A DNA stretch of 64,000 nucleotides from Holophagales bacterium (GTDB lineage Bacteria; Acidobacteriota; Thermoanaerobaculia; Multivoradales; Multivoraceae): contig VXZQ01000006.1 of assembly GCA_009845425.1 (NCBI GenBank), positions 186,001 through 250,000 on the forward strand. Direction: 5' to 3'. A program made the position numbers and the translations under genes. Of the stretch, positions 42,775 through 51,782 are shown in pieces. The notes under the pieces were generated by a model. That model saw only the letters and a list, made by a program, of their open reading frames with translations. It was not told the DNA's origin and did not search any database. Every line of letters begins with the position of its first letter. Within the stretch, counting starts at the first letter, position 1.

Positions 42775-45700
42775 ATGACCATACTGCTCCAGAGCCAGCC
42801 GGAGCCCTCGCGGGGCGATGTCGACCCGCTGTTCCGCGAGGCGGAGCAGCGGGCTCGGGCGTTCTCCCTGTTTCCGGAGGCGGGTGACAGGCAGGTCGGC
42901 GGCGCTGCCGGGCGCATCTCGGGACTGATCTCCGAGCGGCGCATCCGCCAGACGCTCAAGCGACTCGCCAGGCTGGAGGTCGACGAGTACATTCGCCGAA
43001 CGGTGGCCCCGGCCGAGGACCCGGGCCGCGTCGGCACAGGCGCGGTGCTTGCCGCGACGAGTTGGGAGCTGGTTGAAGAACGTAACCATGGCCCGCTCTA
43101 CGCCGCCGTGTTCGAGACCGGGATCGAGGGTCACCGACGGCGGTTCGGCGTGCTGGCACAGGAACGCTCGGTGCAGAACGGCGTGTGGATGCCGGAGCAC
43201 CACGAACTCGCGGTTGAGGTGATCCGCTCCTTCGCCCGTCGGGCTCTTCCCGTGGTCGCCCTGATGGACACGCCCGGAGCGGACGCCGGCGAAGTGGCGA
43301 ACCGCGGCAACCAGGCTCACTCAATCTCACGGCTGATCGCCGAGATGGCGCAGCTCCACGCGCCGACCGTCGGCATCGTGGTCGGCAACGGCTACTCCGG
43401 CGGCGCGATTCCGCTCGCCACGACGAATGTCCTGCTGTCGGTGCGGGACGGCGTGTTCAACACGATCCAACCGCGCGGACTGGCGAACATCGTGCGCCGC
43501 TACGACCTGTCCTGGGAAGAGTGCGCGAAGGCGGTCGGTGTCTCGGCCTACGAGCTCTATGAACAGGGCTATCTCGACGGCGTAATCGACTTCGTTCCCG
43601 GCGAGGGGGGCGACCGGCTGGCCTGTTTCGAGGCCGCCGTCACGACATCGATCGCCCTCGTGGAGCAGCGGGCGAAGCTGTTCGTTCGGGACGAGCCGGC
43701 GGTGTTCGAGCACTACCGGCGCAACACGCGACGGTACGTCGATCCCTCCCGCAGTCTCTCCGTGCTCGAGGAGTTCGCCGACCTGTCGCGTTTGCACAGC
43801 CCGGCGGAGCAGGCGAACGTGTTCGGCGTCGCCTTCCGCTACCTGCGCTACCTGGGACTGCGACGCCGTCTGACTTCGACGACGGTTTCGGGCTACGGCC
43901 GCCTGGCCGCGGCCGAAGTGCCCGCCGGCGCGGCCAGGGCCCGCCGCGAGCGGCAGCGCCGACTCTCGTTCGAGCGCTGGCTCGACAATCCGCTGGCTGT
44001 CCGCTACGACGATGTCCTGAGCCGCACCTACAAGCGCTACGCGGCCGCGCGTGACTCGTTGCACGAAGGACGGGGCCGGCTTGCGTCCTTCCTGCTCGGC
44101 AGCCGCGAGTACCACTTCAACCGCGCCCGGGCTGAACTGCTGCTGGAGTACGGCTTCCATCTGTACAACCAGTGGAAGGACGGGGCGGAAGACAACTTCG
44201 GGCGCCTGCTCACCGTCATGCGAGCGGTCGAGGAGGAAGGGGTCGAAGGAGGAAGCCCGGCCTCCGAATCGGGCGAGGTTTCCCAGGCCGCCGACCTCAC
44301 GGTGCTCGACGTGATCCTCCAACCGCAGCTCCTGCGGCTGTTCCGGCGCGAGTGCGAGAACTTCATCTGCTTCGACCGGCTGTACGACCACATCTTTCAG
44401 CACCTGCGCCAGATCGCAAGCGAGGCACGTGAAGAGAACGTGATCGCGCGCGAGTCAGTCCACCTTCTCCTGCGCCACTCGCTGAACGCGGCGATGGGGG
44501 AGCTGACGGCGGGGCTCGAGGGTGACGCGGCGGAGGAGGCCGAGGCCCGTCTGCGCAGGCAGTTCCGCTCCTGGTTGCGCCACTTCTCCCGGCATCCGCG
44601 GCGCGGCCGGCTGCTCAAGGCGGTGGCCGAGTGGAAGCGGCTCCAGATGCCGCGCATCTCCGAGCCGCTCTTCGGCCTCGTGACGTTCCTGTTCGAACGC
44701 CTGCTGCCGAACTTCTACGAGGACGAGCAGGGGATCCGCGGCTACGACGGTCGCATCTCACCGCGCAACATCGGAATCAAGGACTTCTGGAACCGTCTCG
44801 ACGCGGCCTACCGCGACCTGCTGCTCGAGGACGTGCTGGCCGAGCAGAAGCGGAACACGCCGCGCCGGCCTCAGGCGATCCTCGACCGCTTCTTCTACGA
44901 CGTCCAGGAAATCGAAGCGGACCGTATGACGGCAGATCCGGTGAGCTTCCCGGGACTTCGGGTATCGATCGAGCGGGCGCTCGAACAGGGAGTCACGCCT
45001 TGCGGGACGGTGGCGGCTCTGGCCCGGATCCGGACCGGCGCCCTGGCCGACGGAGAAGACGGTGGCGGCGCGGGGAACCGGGTGGGCGTCCTGGTTTCGA
45101 ACCTCGCGTTCCAGGCCGGTTCGTTCGACATGGCGAGTTCCGAGAAGTTCTGCAAGCTCCTGCTCCGCTGCGCGGAGGAACGCCTGCCGGTCGTCTGTTT
45201 CATCTCCTCGGGCGGCATGCTGACCAAGGAAGGCGCCGGCGCTCTGTTCTCGATGTCGATTGTCAACGACCGGATCACCCGCTTCGTCCGGGACAACGAC
45301 CTGCCCGTGATCTGCTTCGGCTACGGCGACTGCACGGGCGGCGCCCAGGCCAGCCTGGTCACCCATCCCCTGGTCCAGACCTATTACTTCTCGGGCACGA
45401 ACATGCCGTTCGCCGGGCAGATCGTCGTTCCCTCCCACCTGCCGATGGCTTCGACCCTCTCGAACTACCTGAGCGAGGTCGAGGGTTCGATGCACGGGCT
45501 CGTCGAGCATCCCTTCGGTGAGGAACTCGATGAGCAGCTACGCCAGGTCGATTCGCAGATTCCGGTCCCCGAGGACACCGTCGGCGCCGTTCTGCGTCGG
45601 CTGCTCCAGGAGGAACGACGCGTCGAGTTCCTGACGGCCCGCCGGCGGCGACAGGAAGAGGCGGAGGTCCACGAGCCCGCGCCTCCAGTGGCTCCGCGCC

Positions 45701-47436
45701 AGGTGCAGCGGGCGCTGATCCACGCGCGGGGTTGCACCGCGGTGAAGCTCGTGCGGGTTGCGCAGAGGGCCGGCGTCGAAGTGATCCTGGTGCAGTCCGA
45801 TCCAGACGTCGACTCGCCTGCGGCCACGATGCTGCGCGAACGCGACACGCTGGTCTGCATCGGCGGCAGCACTCCGGACGAGAGCTACCTGAACGCCCAC
45901 TCGGTGATCCGCATCGCCGAGCGGGAAGGGGCCGACGCCCTCCATCCCGGAATCGGATTCCTGTCCGAGAGCGCGTCCTTCGCTGATCTTTGCCGGAGTC
46001 ACGGGCTGAACTTCATCGGTCCGACCGGCGATGCGATGAGGCGGATGGGCAACAAGTCGAACGCGATCCAGACGGCGGTCCAGGTGGCCGTGCCCGTGGT
46101 GCCCGGCAGCGAGGGCATCCTGACCGACGCGGACACGGCGCTCGCCGTCGCCGAGTCGATCGGCTTTCCGGTGATGCTCAAGGCGGTCCATGGCGGCGGC
46201 GGCAAGGGCATTCGTCGGGTGGACCGGGCGGAGGACTTCCGGGAAGCGTTCGCGCAGATTCGCGTCGAGGCGGAGAGCGCCTTCGGGAACGCGGACTGCT
46301 ACCTCGAGAAGTGCGTGGTGTCGCTGCGCCACGTCGAGGTGCAGGTGCTTTGCGACCAGCACGGTACGGTGCGCGTGCTGGGCCTGCGCGACTGCAGCGT
46401 GCAGCGGAACAACCAGAAGCTGATCGAGGAATCGGGGTCGACGGCGTTGCCGGAAGCGCTGCGCGAGCAGAGCTTCCGCTACGCCGCTGCGATCGCCGCG
46501 GAGATCGGCTATGTCGGCGCGGGCACCGTGGAGTTCATCTTCGATCTCGAGGACCAGAAGCTCTACTTCATGGAGATGAACACGCGGCTTCAGGTCGAGC
46601 ATCCGGTGACGGAGGCGGTCAGCGGCACGGACATCGTCAAGGCCCAGTTCGAGGTTGCGGGCGGTGCGAGGATCGCCGACGCGCCGCTCGCGGAGGACGG
46701 CTACGCGATGGAGGTTCGGATCAACGCGGAGCGCGCCTCCCTCTCGGCGGACGGGATCGATCTCCTGCCCTCACCCGGGACGGTCACCCGCTGCGACTTC
46801 CCGCAGCGTGAGGACATCGACGTGCTGGCGGCGATCGAGACGGGCGCCGTCGTGTCGCCCTACTACGACAGTCTGGTCGCGCAGGTCGTGTGCCACGGGC
46901 GGGATCGCGCGGACACGATCGATCGCCTCATCTCCTACCTGGAAGACGTGGCCATCGAGGGCGTGTGCACGAACCTGCCGTTGCTTCGGCGCGTCCTGGC
47001 CGACGAGCAGTTCCGGTCCGGCGACTACGACACGCGGTTTCTTGCCGACTTCCTCGACCGCATCTCCGGCGACGAGCTGGTGGACGACGTTGAGCGGTTC
47101 GCGGCCGTCGGACGAAACCTCGACCGGGCCGACATCGAGATCGAAGGCAGCGACGAGCTCAAGGTCAAGGCGCCGTCCGGCGGTCTGTTCTACGCCGCCG
47201 CTTCCCCGAACGATCCGCCCTTCGTCCGCGCGGGCGACGTGGTGAGCCGCGAGAAGACCCTGTGCCTGATCGAGGCGATGAAGCTGTTCAGGCCGGTGTC
47301 GCTCGCGTCCCTGGACGCTGGCGCCGACCTGTTCGACGGCCACTCCCGTTACGAGGTGATGCGCGTCAACGCGGCGAACGGCCAGGTCGTGAACCAGGAC
47401 GACCTGCTCTTCGTCGTGAGGCCGGCGGAAGGCTGA
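42775..47436 (+). CDS. Single-chain acyl-CoA carboxylase: carboxyltransferase + biotin carboxylase + biotinyl domain
   Basis: 1553 residues. Order: a carboxyltransferase half at about 110-280 (MDTPGADAGEVANRGNQ, GNGYSGGAIPLA), a helical linker of about 400 residues, the other carboxyltransferase half at about 745-930 (SSGGMLTKEGAGALFSM, GYGDCTGGAQASLV), a biotin carboxylase at about 970-1430 (ATP-grasp HGGGGKGIRR near 1140, YFMEMNTRLQVEHPVTEAVS) and a C-terminal biotinyl domain with EAMKLF and Lys1503 as the biotin site. It should carboxylate acetyl-CoA or another acyl-CoA using ATP and bicarbonate. Normal bacterial acetyl-CoA carboxylase is four separate subunits; this chain carries all functions with the transferase first. 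Substrate not proven. Confidence 0.9.
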   Translation: MTILLQSQPEPSRGDVDPLFREAEQRARAFSLFPEAGDRQVGGAAGRISGLISERRIRQTLKRLARLEVDEYIRRTVAPAEDPGRVGTGAVLAATSWELVEERNHGPLYAAVFETGIEGHRRRFGVLAQERSVQNGVWMPEHHELAVEVIRSFARRALPVVALMDTPGADAGEVANRGNQAHSISRLIAEMAQLHAPTVGIVVGNGYSGGAIPLATTNVLLSVRDGVFNTIQPRGLANIVRRYDLSWEECAKAVGVSAYELYEQGYLDGVIDFVPGEGGDRLACFEAAVTTSIALVEQRAKLFVRDEPAVFEHYRRNTRRYVDPSRSLSVLEEFADLSRLHSPAEQANVFGVAFRYLRYLGLRRRLTSTTVSGYGRLAAAEVPAGAARARRERQRRLSFERWLDNPLAVRYDDVLSRTYKRYAAARDSLHEGRGRLASFLLGSREYHFNRARAELLLEYGFHLYNQWKDGAEDNFGRLLTVMRAVEEEGVEGGSPASESGEVSQAADLTVLDVILQPQLLRLFRRECENFICFDRLYDHIFQHLRQIASEAREENVIARESVHLLLRHSLNAAMGELTAGLEGDAAEEAEARLRRQFRSWLRHFSRHPRRGRLLKAVAEWKRLQMPRISEPLFGLVTFLFERLLPNFYEDEQGIRGYDGRISPRNIGIKDFWNRLDAAYRDLLLEDVLAEQKRNTPRRPQAILDRFFYDVQEIEADRMTADPVSFPGLRVSIERALEQGVTPCGTVAALARIRTGALADGEDGGGAGNRVGVLVSNLAFQAGSFDMASSEKFCKLLLRCAEERLPVVCFISSGGMLTKEGAGALFSMSIVNDRITRFVRDNDLPVICFGYGDCTGGAQASLVTHPLVQTYYFSGTNMPFAGQIVVPSHLPMASTLSNYLSEVEGSMHGLVEHPFGEELDEQLRQVDSQIPVPEDTVGAVLRRLLQEERRVEFLTARRRRQEEAEVHEPAPPVAPRQVQRALIHARGCTAVKLVRVAQRAGVEVILVQSDPDVDSPAATMLRERDTLVCIGGSTPDESYLNAHSVIRIAEREGADALHPGIGFLSESASFADLCRSHGLNFIGPTGDAMRRMGNKSNAIQTAVQVAVPVVPGSEGILTDADTALAVAESIGFPVMLKAVHGGGGKGIRRVDRAEDFREAFAQIRVEAESAFGNADCYLEKCVVSLRHVEVQVLCDQHGTVRVLGLRDCSVQRNNQKLIEESGSTALPEALREQSFRYAAAIAAEIGYVGAGTVEFIFDLEDQKLYFMEMNTRLQVEHPVTEAVSGTDIVKAQFEVAGGARIADAPLAEDGYAMEVRINAERASLSADGIDLLPSPGTVTRCDFPQREDIDVLAAIETGAVVSPYYDSLVAQVVCHGRDRADTIDRLISYLEDVAIEGVCTNLPLLRRVLADEQFRSGDYDTRFLADFLDRISGDELVDDVERFAAVGRNLDRADIEIEGSDELKVKAPSGGLFYAAASPNDPPFVRAGDVVSREKTLCLIEAMKLFRPVSLASLDAGADLFDGHSRYEVMRVNAANGQVVNQDDLLFVVRPAEG

Positions 47437-47494
47437 TCGTCGGCTTGCGGCGGGCGGGCCGAGTATCAGGAGCGGTAGCGGCCGGGAGGTCCGG

Positions 47495-48790
47495 GTGCTG
47501 AACCGCTTCTTCCGTCTTGACCACCACCAGACAACGGTCAGGAGAGAGGTCGCCGCCGGCGTCACGACTTACCTGACGATGGCCTACGTCGCCGTCGTCA
47601 ACCCGCAGATCCTCAGCGAAGCGGGGATGGACCGGGGGGCGGTCTTCGTCGCCACCTGTCTCGCCGCGGCGATTGCCTGCGCCGCGATGGGTCTGTACGC
47701 GAACTACCCGATCGCGCTGGCGCCGGGAATGGGGATCAACGCCTACTTCACGTACGGCGTCGTGCTGGGGATGGGGCACCCCTGGCAGGTCGCGCTGGGA
47801 GCGCTGTTCATCTCCGGCGTCTGTTTCGTTCTCATTTCTGTGTTTCCTATCCGGGCCTGGATCGTGAACGCCTTCCCGCGTTCCCTCAAGATGGCGACGG
47901 CCGCGGGCATCGGCTTCTTCCTCGCCCTCATCGCGATGCGGAACGCCGGCATGGTGGTCACCAACGAGGCGACGCTGGTCGGACTCGGCGACGTGACGTC
48001 CTGGAGCGTCATCCTGGCCGTCGTGGGCCTGGTGCTGATCGCGGCGCTCGATACCCTGAAGAAGGCAGGGGCCGTGCTGATCGGGATCCTCGCCGTGACC
48101 CTGATCGGCATCGTCGTGGGTGAGGCGAGCTGGCAGGGAGTGGTGTCGGCCGTACCGTCGTTGGCTCCCACGTTTTGGCAACTGGACATCCTTGCCGCCT
48201 TCGACGCGGCCTTCATCGGGATCATCTTCGCCTTCCTGTTCACGGATCTGTTCGACACCTCGGGGACTCTGATCGCGGTTTCGAAGCAGGGAAACCTGCT
48301 CGATGGGGATGGCAACCTGCCGCGGCTGAGGCAGGCCGTCATCGTCGATTCCGGCGCTTCGGTTCTCGGGTCGGTTCTGGGGACGTCCTCGGTAACGAGC
48401 TACGTCGAGAGCGCCGCCGGCGTGAAGGCGGGAGGGCGCACCGGGCTGACCTCCGTCACGGTCGGTGCTCTGTTTCTGCTGACCCTCTTCCTGTCGCCGC
48501 TGGCTGCGACGATCCCGCCGTTCGCGACAGCGGCGGCCCTGCTCTTCGTCGCGAGCGTGATGATCCGCAACATGATCGAGATCGACTGGAGCGACGCGAC
48601 CGAGTACGTGCCGGCGGTGGTGCTCGCAGTGACCATCCCGTTCAGTTTCTCGATCGCCCACGGCATCGCGGCCGGGTTCATCACCTACACGGCGATCAAG
48701 CTGCTGGCCGGCCGATTCGGTCAACTGCGTCCGGCGGTGGCGGTTCTCGCGGTCGTGTTCGTCATCAAGATCGCCCTTCTGGGCACCTGA
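47495..48790 (+). CDS. NCS2-family purine permease (AzgA/PbuG type)
   Basis: 431 residues from GTG 47495 with GGGAGGT upstream. About 12 transmembrane segments with family motifs: REVAAGVTTYLTMAYVAVVN, the ALAPGMGINAYFTYGVV substrate helix, TAAGIGFFLALIAMRNAG, FLFTDLFDTSGTLIAVS and SVTSYVESAAGVKAGGRTGL. Proton-linked uptake of adenine, guanine or hypoxanthine. Monocistronic or weakly linked to the carboxylase 58 bases upstream. Confidence 0.93.
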   Translation: MLNRFFRLDHHQTTVRREVAAGVTTYLTMAYVAVVNPQILSEAGMDRGAVFVATCLAAAIACAAMGLYANYPIALAPGMGINAYFTYGVVLGMGHPWQVALGALFISGVCFVLISVFPIRAWIVNAFPRSLKMATAAGIGFFLALIAMRNAGMVVTNEATLVGLGDVTSWSVILAVVGLVLIAALDTLKKAGAVLIGILAVTLIGIVVGEASWQGVVSAVPSLAPTFWQLDILAAFDAAFIGIIFAFLFTDLFDTSGTLIAVSKQGNLLDGDGNLPRLRQAVIVDSGASVLGSVLGTSSVTSYVESAAGVKAGGRTGLTSVTVGALFLLTLFLSPLAATIPPFATAAALLFVASVMIRNMIEIDWSDATEYVPAVVLAVTIPFSFSIAHGIAAGFITYTAIKLLAGRFGQLRPAVAVLAVVFVIKIALLGT

Positions 48791-48803
48791 CCGGGGAGAC
48801 GTT

Positions 48804-49949
48804 ATGGAACGGTCGAGGAGTTGGTGTCTGGTGCTCGTGCTGCTGTGCGGCTCCGCTCTCGGGGTGGCCATGCCGCTGTCGGCGCAGGCCTCCGGCCCGT
48901 GCGAAACGGACGACAGCTACCGGGTTCTGGACTTCCTGCTCGGCGAGTGGCGCCTGGTGTCGGGCAGAGAGACGGTAGGCCACAGCCGGGTGGAGAAGCT
49001 GGAGGACGGCTGCCTGATAGCGGAGACATGGTCCTTCGTCGATGGCAGGTCGGGCCGTACCTACAGTTCCTTCGATCCGGCCGCCAGGACGTGGCGCCGG
49101 CTTAGCGTCTCGAACCGCGGAGTCATCGTGCGTTCGGACGGCACGGTTGACGGGGAGGAACTGGTGTTCGATGGGGAGTACGTTGCCGCGGACGGGCGGA
49201 GCTCGAGCTGGCGGGAACGGCTGAGCCTCGAAGCCGACGGACGGATCGCCCGGACCGCCGGCAGATCGCGGCGCGCCGGCCGCGGCGACCGCCCTTCGAT
49301 GGTGCTGTTCGAGGGGCACTACGTTCGCGCCGGCCGCCCTGAGCCGCGACCCGCCCGGCCAGTCGAAGCTGCCGCGAGACCGCCCGCGCCCGAGGATCCG
49401 CCTGTCCCGGTGGCCGTCGAACCACCTTCGCCCGCACCGGCGGCCGCCGCACCGGCCGCGGGCGAGGTGACGCCCGGTTCCGCGCGCGCCGTCGATGCGG
49501 CGGCGATCGAACGCATCGCCATGGCGTCGCCCATGGTGCTCCGTGTGCCGCTGGGGGCGGTCGAGTCGCTTCCCGAAGGGTACGGCTGGATCACCCGCGA
49601 CACCGCACCCTACCTGTGCGAGGGGGTGACGATCCAGGGTGTGCAGGTCGAACGCCGCGCGCGCCGCGGCCGTGTCGAGCTCGAGGTGGAGTTGGCTGTC
49701 CACGGCAGCCGGGCCGCTCGGCGGGTCAACGTCGGCGTCGACCTTCAGCGGGCCGGTCGCCCGGACGACGACGACCCGGTCGCCTCGGGCGCTACCGCGG
49801 GCCGAGTCGGCCGCAACATCCCGGAGCAGATCGAGCACGGCTCGGTGGCGTTCGAGCTGTCGCTGGCGATGGACGCCGCTGTCTTCGACGAGATCGTCGC
49901 GGACGCGGAGCGGCCGGAGTTGGTCATCACGCTGACGGTCGGCAGGTGA
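48804..49949 (+). CDS. Secreted two-domain protein, function unknown
   Basis: 381 residues. Signal peptide SWCLVLVLLCGSALGVAM with cleavage near LSAQA. First domain (about 35-175) has a DUF1579-like lipocalin pattern, YRVLDFLLGEWRLVSG and DGCLIAETWSF. A Pro/Ala-rich linker (about 185-225) follows, then a beta-rich C-terminal domain. It lies 13 bases after the permease gene and its stop overlaps the exporter start as GTGA, so it is in an operon with it. Family for the second domain not recognised. Confidence 0.7.
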   Translation: MERSRSWCLVLVLLCGSALGVAMPLSAQASGPCETDDSYRVLDFLLGEWRLVSGRETVGHSRVEKLEDGCLIAETWSFVDGRSGRTYSSFDPAARTWRRLSVSNRGVIVRSDGTVDGEELVFDGEYVAADGRSSSWRERLSLEADGRIARTAGRSRRAGRGDRPSMVLFEGHYVRAGRPEPRPARPVEAAARPPAPEDPPVPVAVEPPSPAPAAAAPAAGEVTPGSARAVDAAAIERIAMASPMVLRVPLGAVESLPEGYGWITRDTAPYLCEGVTIQGVQVERRARRGRVELEVELAVHGSRAARRVNVGVDLQRAGRPDDDDPVASGATAGRVGRNIPEQIEHGSVAFELSLAMDAAVFDEIVADAERPELVITLTVGR

Positions 49950-51754
49950 GTTCGACGGGCCGCGAAGAGGACGAACGGTCCTCCGCGCCGGTGCCGTTCC
50001 GGCGGCTCTATGGACTGGCTCGGCCGTACTCGCGGCCATTGGCCGCCGGCACGGTTCTGCTCCTGATCGGCACTGGAGTCTTCGTGCTGGTGCCCATGCA
50101 GGCCGGCGACCTGGTGGACACCGCGATCGAGGCGGACCTCGAGGGAAGACTGGGCCGGATTGTCGCTTCACTGGTCGGTCTGTTCGCGGTTCTCGGCGTA
50201 CTCATCTACCTTCAGACCTGGTTTCTCGGTGCGGCCGGGGCGCGCCTGCTGCGGGACCTGAGGCAACGGCTCTTCGGTCATCTGGTCAGCCTGTCGGTCG
50301 ACTTCTACGACCGCCGGCGCGTCGGTGAACTGCTCTCGCGCATGGCGTCGGACCTGACGGTGGTCCAGAACGCCCTCACGGAGCAGATACCGTCCGGACT
50401 TCAGGCCGCGGTGCGCTTTGTCGGCGTCCTGGCCATCCTGCTCGTTCTGCACACCCGTCTGACGGTGGTGGCGCTCCTGGTAGTGCCGCCGGTGGTGCTG
50501 TTCGCCATCTTCTACGGCCGGAGGCTGGAACGGGTGGCGCAGGAGGAGCGCGACGCGGTCGCCGAAACAACCGCCTGGGCCGAAGAGGCTTTGGCCGGCA
50601 TACGTACCGTGCAGGCCTTCTCGGCGGAGAATCAGGCGCGGGGTCGGTACCAGCTGCGGCTTGCGGACCTGCTGGGCGTGCAGCTCCACAACGTCAGGTT
50701 GTACGGGGCGTTCAGCGGCCTGATGACGTTCTTCGGCTACACGGCGTTCGCCCTGGTGCTGGGCTACGGCGGGAGTCTGATGCTGGAGGGATCGCTCTCG
50801 CCGGGAAGGCTGACCTCGTTTCTTCTCTACACGTTCTCCATCGGGATGTCGGTTGGTCAGTTGGGCGCTCTCTATGCCGGCTACAAGCGGCTGCGTGGGT
50901 CGAGCGCGCGGGTGTTCGAGTTGCTCGACCAGCAGTCCGCGATCGTCGACTCGCCAACGCCTGTGAGCCTCGCCGAGGCACCTTGCGGACTGAGCGTCCG
51001 TTCGGTCGGCTTCCGCTATGGGGGAGCCGAGCAGCCGGTGCTCACCGACGTCTCACTGGAGATCGCTCCGGGCGAACTGGTGGCCGTGGTTGGCCCGTCC
51101 GGCTCGGGGAAGAGCACGCTCTTCGGCTTGCTGCTGCGCTTCTACGAACCCCAGCAGGGGGAGCTCCTGCTCGACGGTCGGCCGCTTCGCGATGTCGCGC
51201 TGGCCGATCTGCGGAGTCGCATGGCGCTGGTGCCCCAGGACATCTTCCTGTTCTCGGGATCCGTGGCCGAGAACATCCGGCTGGCCAGGCCGGATGCGGG
51301 CGACGACGAGGTGCGGGCGGCCGCCGAGGCGGCGGGCGCGGCGTCGTTCATCGAACGCCTGGACGAGGGCTTCGAAACGGAGGTCGGCGAGCGTGGCGTG
51401 CGGCTCTCTGCCGGCCAGCGGCAGCGGGTCGCGATCGCGCGGGCCTTTCTGCGCGATCCGCAGATCCTCCTGCTGGACGAGGCGACGAGCTCTCTCGATC
51501 CAGACTCGGAGGCGACGGTTCAGCGGGCGATCGAGCAGTTGCTCGAGGGCAGGACGACGATCGTCATCGCTCACCGCCTGGCCACCGCCCGTCGGGCCCG
51601 GCGCATCCACGTCCTGGACCAGGGCCGGCTGGTGGCCGCCGGCAGCCACGAGGAACTGTACGCGGCGAACGAGCTGTACCGCCGGTACTGGCTGCTTCAG
51701 AGCCTGGAAAGGCAACAGCCGCCCGCGCCGATCCAGTCGGCAGCGGGCGGCTGA
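49946..51754 (+). CDS. ABC exporter, fused membrane and ATPase domains (MsbA-like)
   Basis: 602 residues from GTG 49946, coupled to the secreted-protein gene. Six transmembrane helices in the first 320 residues, then one NBD: Walker A AVVGPSGSGKSTLFG, signature LSAGQRQRVAIARA, Walker B ILLLDEATSSLD and the IVIAHRLATA switch His. Homodimeric exporters of this type move lipid A precursors, lipids or drugs. An upstream extension of the frame is antisense-like shadow inside the previous gene and was left out. Substrate unknown. Confidence 0.93.
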   Translation: MSSTGREEDERSSAPVPFRRLYGLARPYSRPLAAGTVLLLIGTGVFVLVPMQAGDLVDTAIEADLEGRLGRIVASLVGLFAVLGVLIYLQTWFLGAAGARLLRDLRQRLFGHLVSLSVDFYDRRRVGELLSRMASDLTVVQNALTEQIPSGLQAAVRFVGVLAILLVLHTRLTVVALLVVPPVVLFAIFYGRRLERVAQEERDAVAETTAWAEEALAGIRTVQAFSAENQARGRYQLRLADLLGVQLHNVRLYGAFSGLMTFFGYTAFALVLGYGGSLMLEGSLSPGRLTSFLLYTFSIGMSVGQLGALYAGYKRLRGSSARVFELLDQQSAIVDSPTPVSLAEAPCGLSVRSVGFRYGGAEQPVLTDVSLEIAPGELVAVVGPSGSGKSTLFGLLLRFYEPQQGELLLDGRPLRDVALADLRSRMALVPQDIFLFSGSVAENIRLARPDAGDDEVRAAAEAAGAASFIERLDEGFETEVGERGVRLSAGQRQRVAIARAFLRDPQILLLDEATSSLDPDSEATVQRAIEQLLEGRTTIVIAHRLATARRARRIHVLDQGRLVAAGSHEELYAANELYRRYWLLQSLERQQPPAPIQSAAGG

Positions 51755-51782
51755 GGCAGGTCGAACGCTGAGACTGGAGCTT

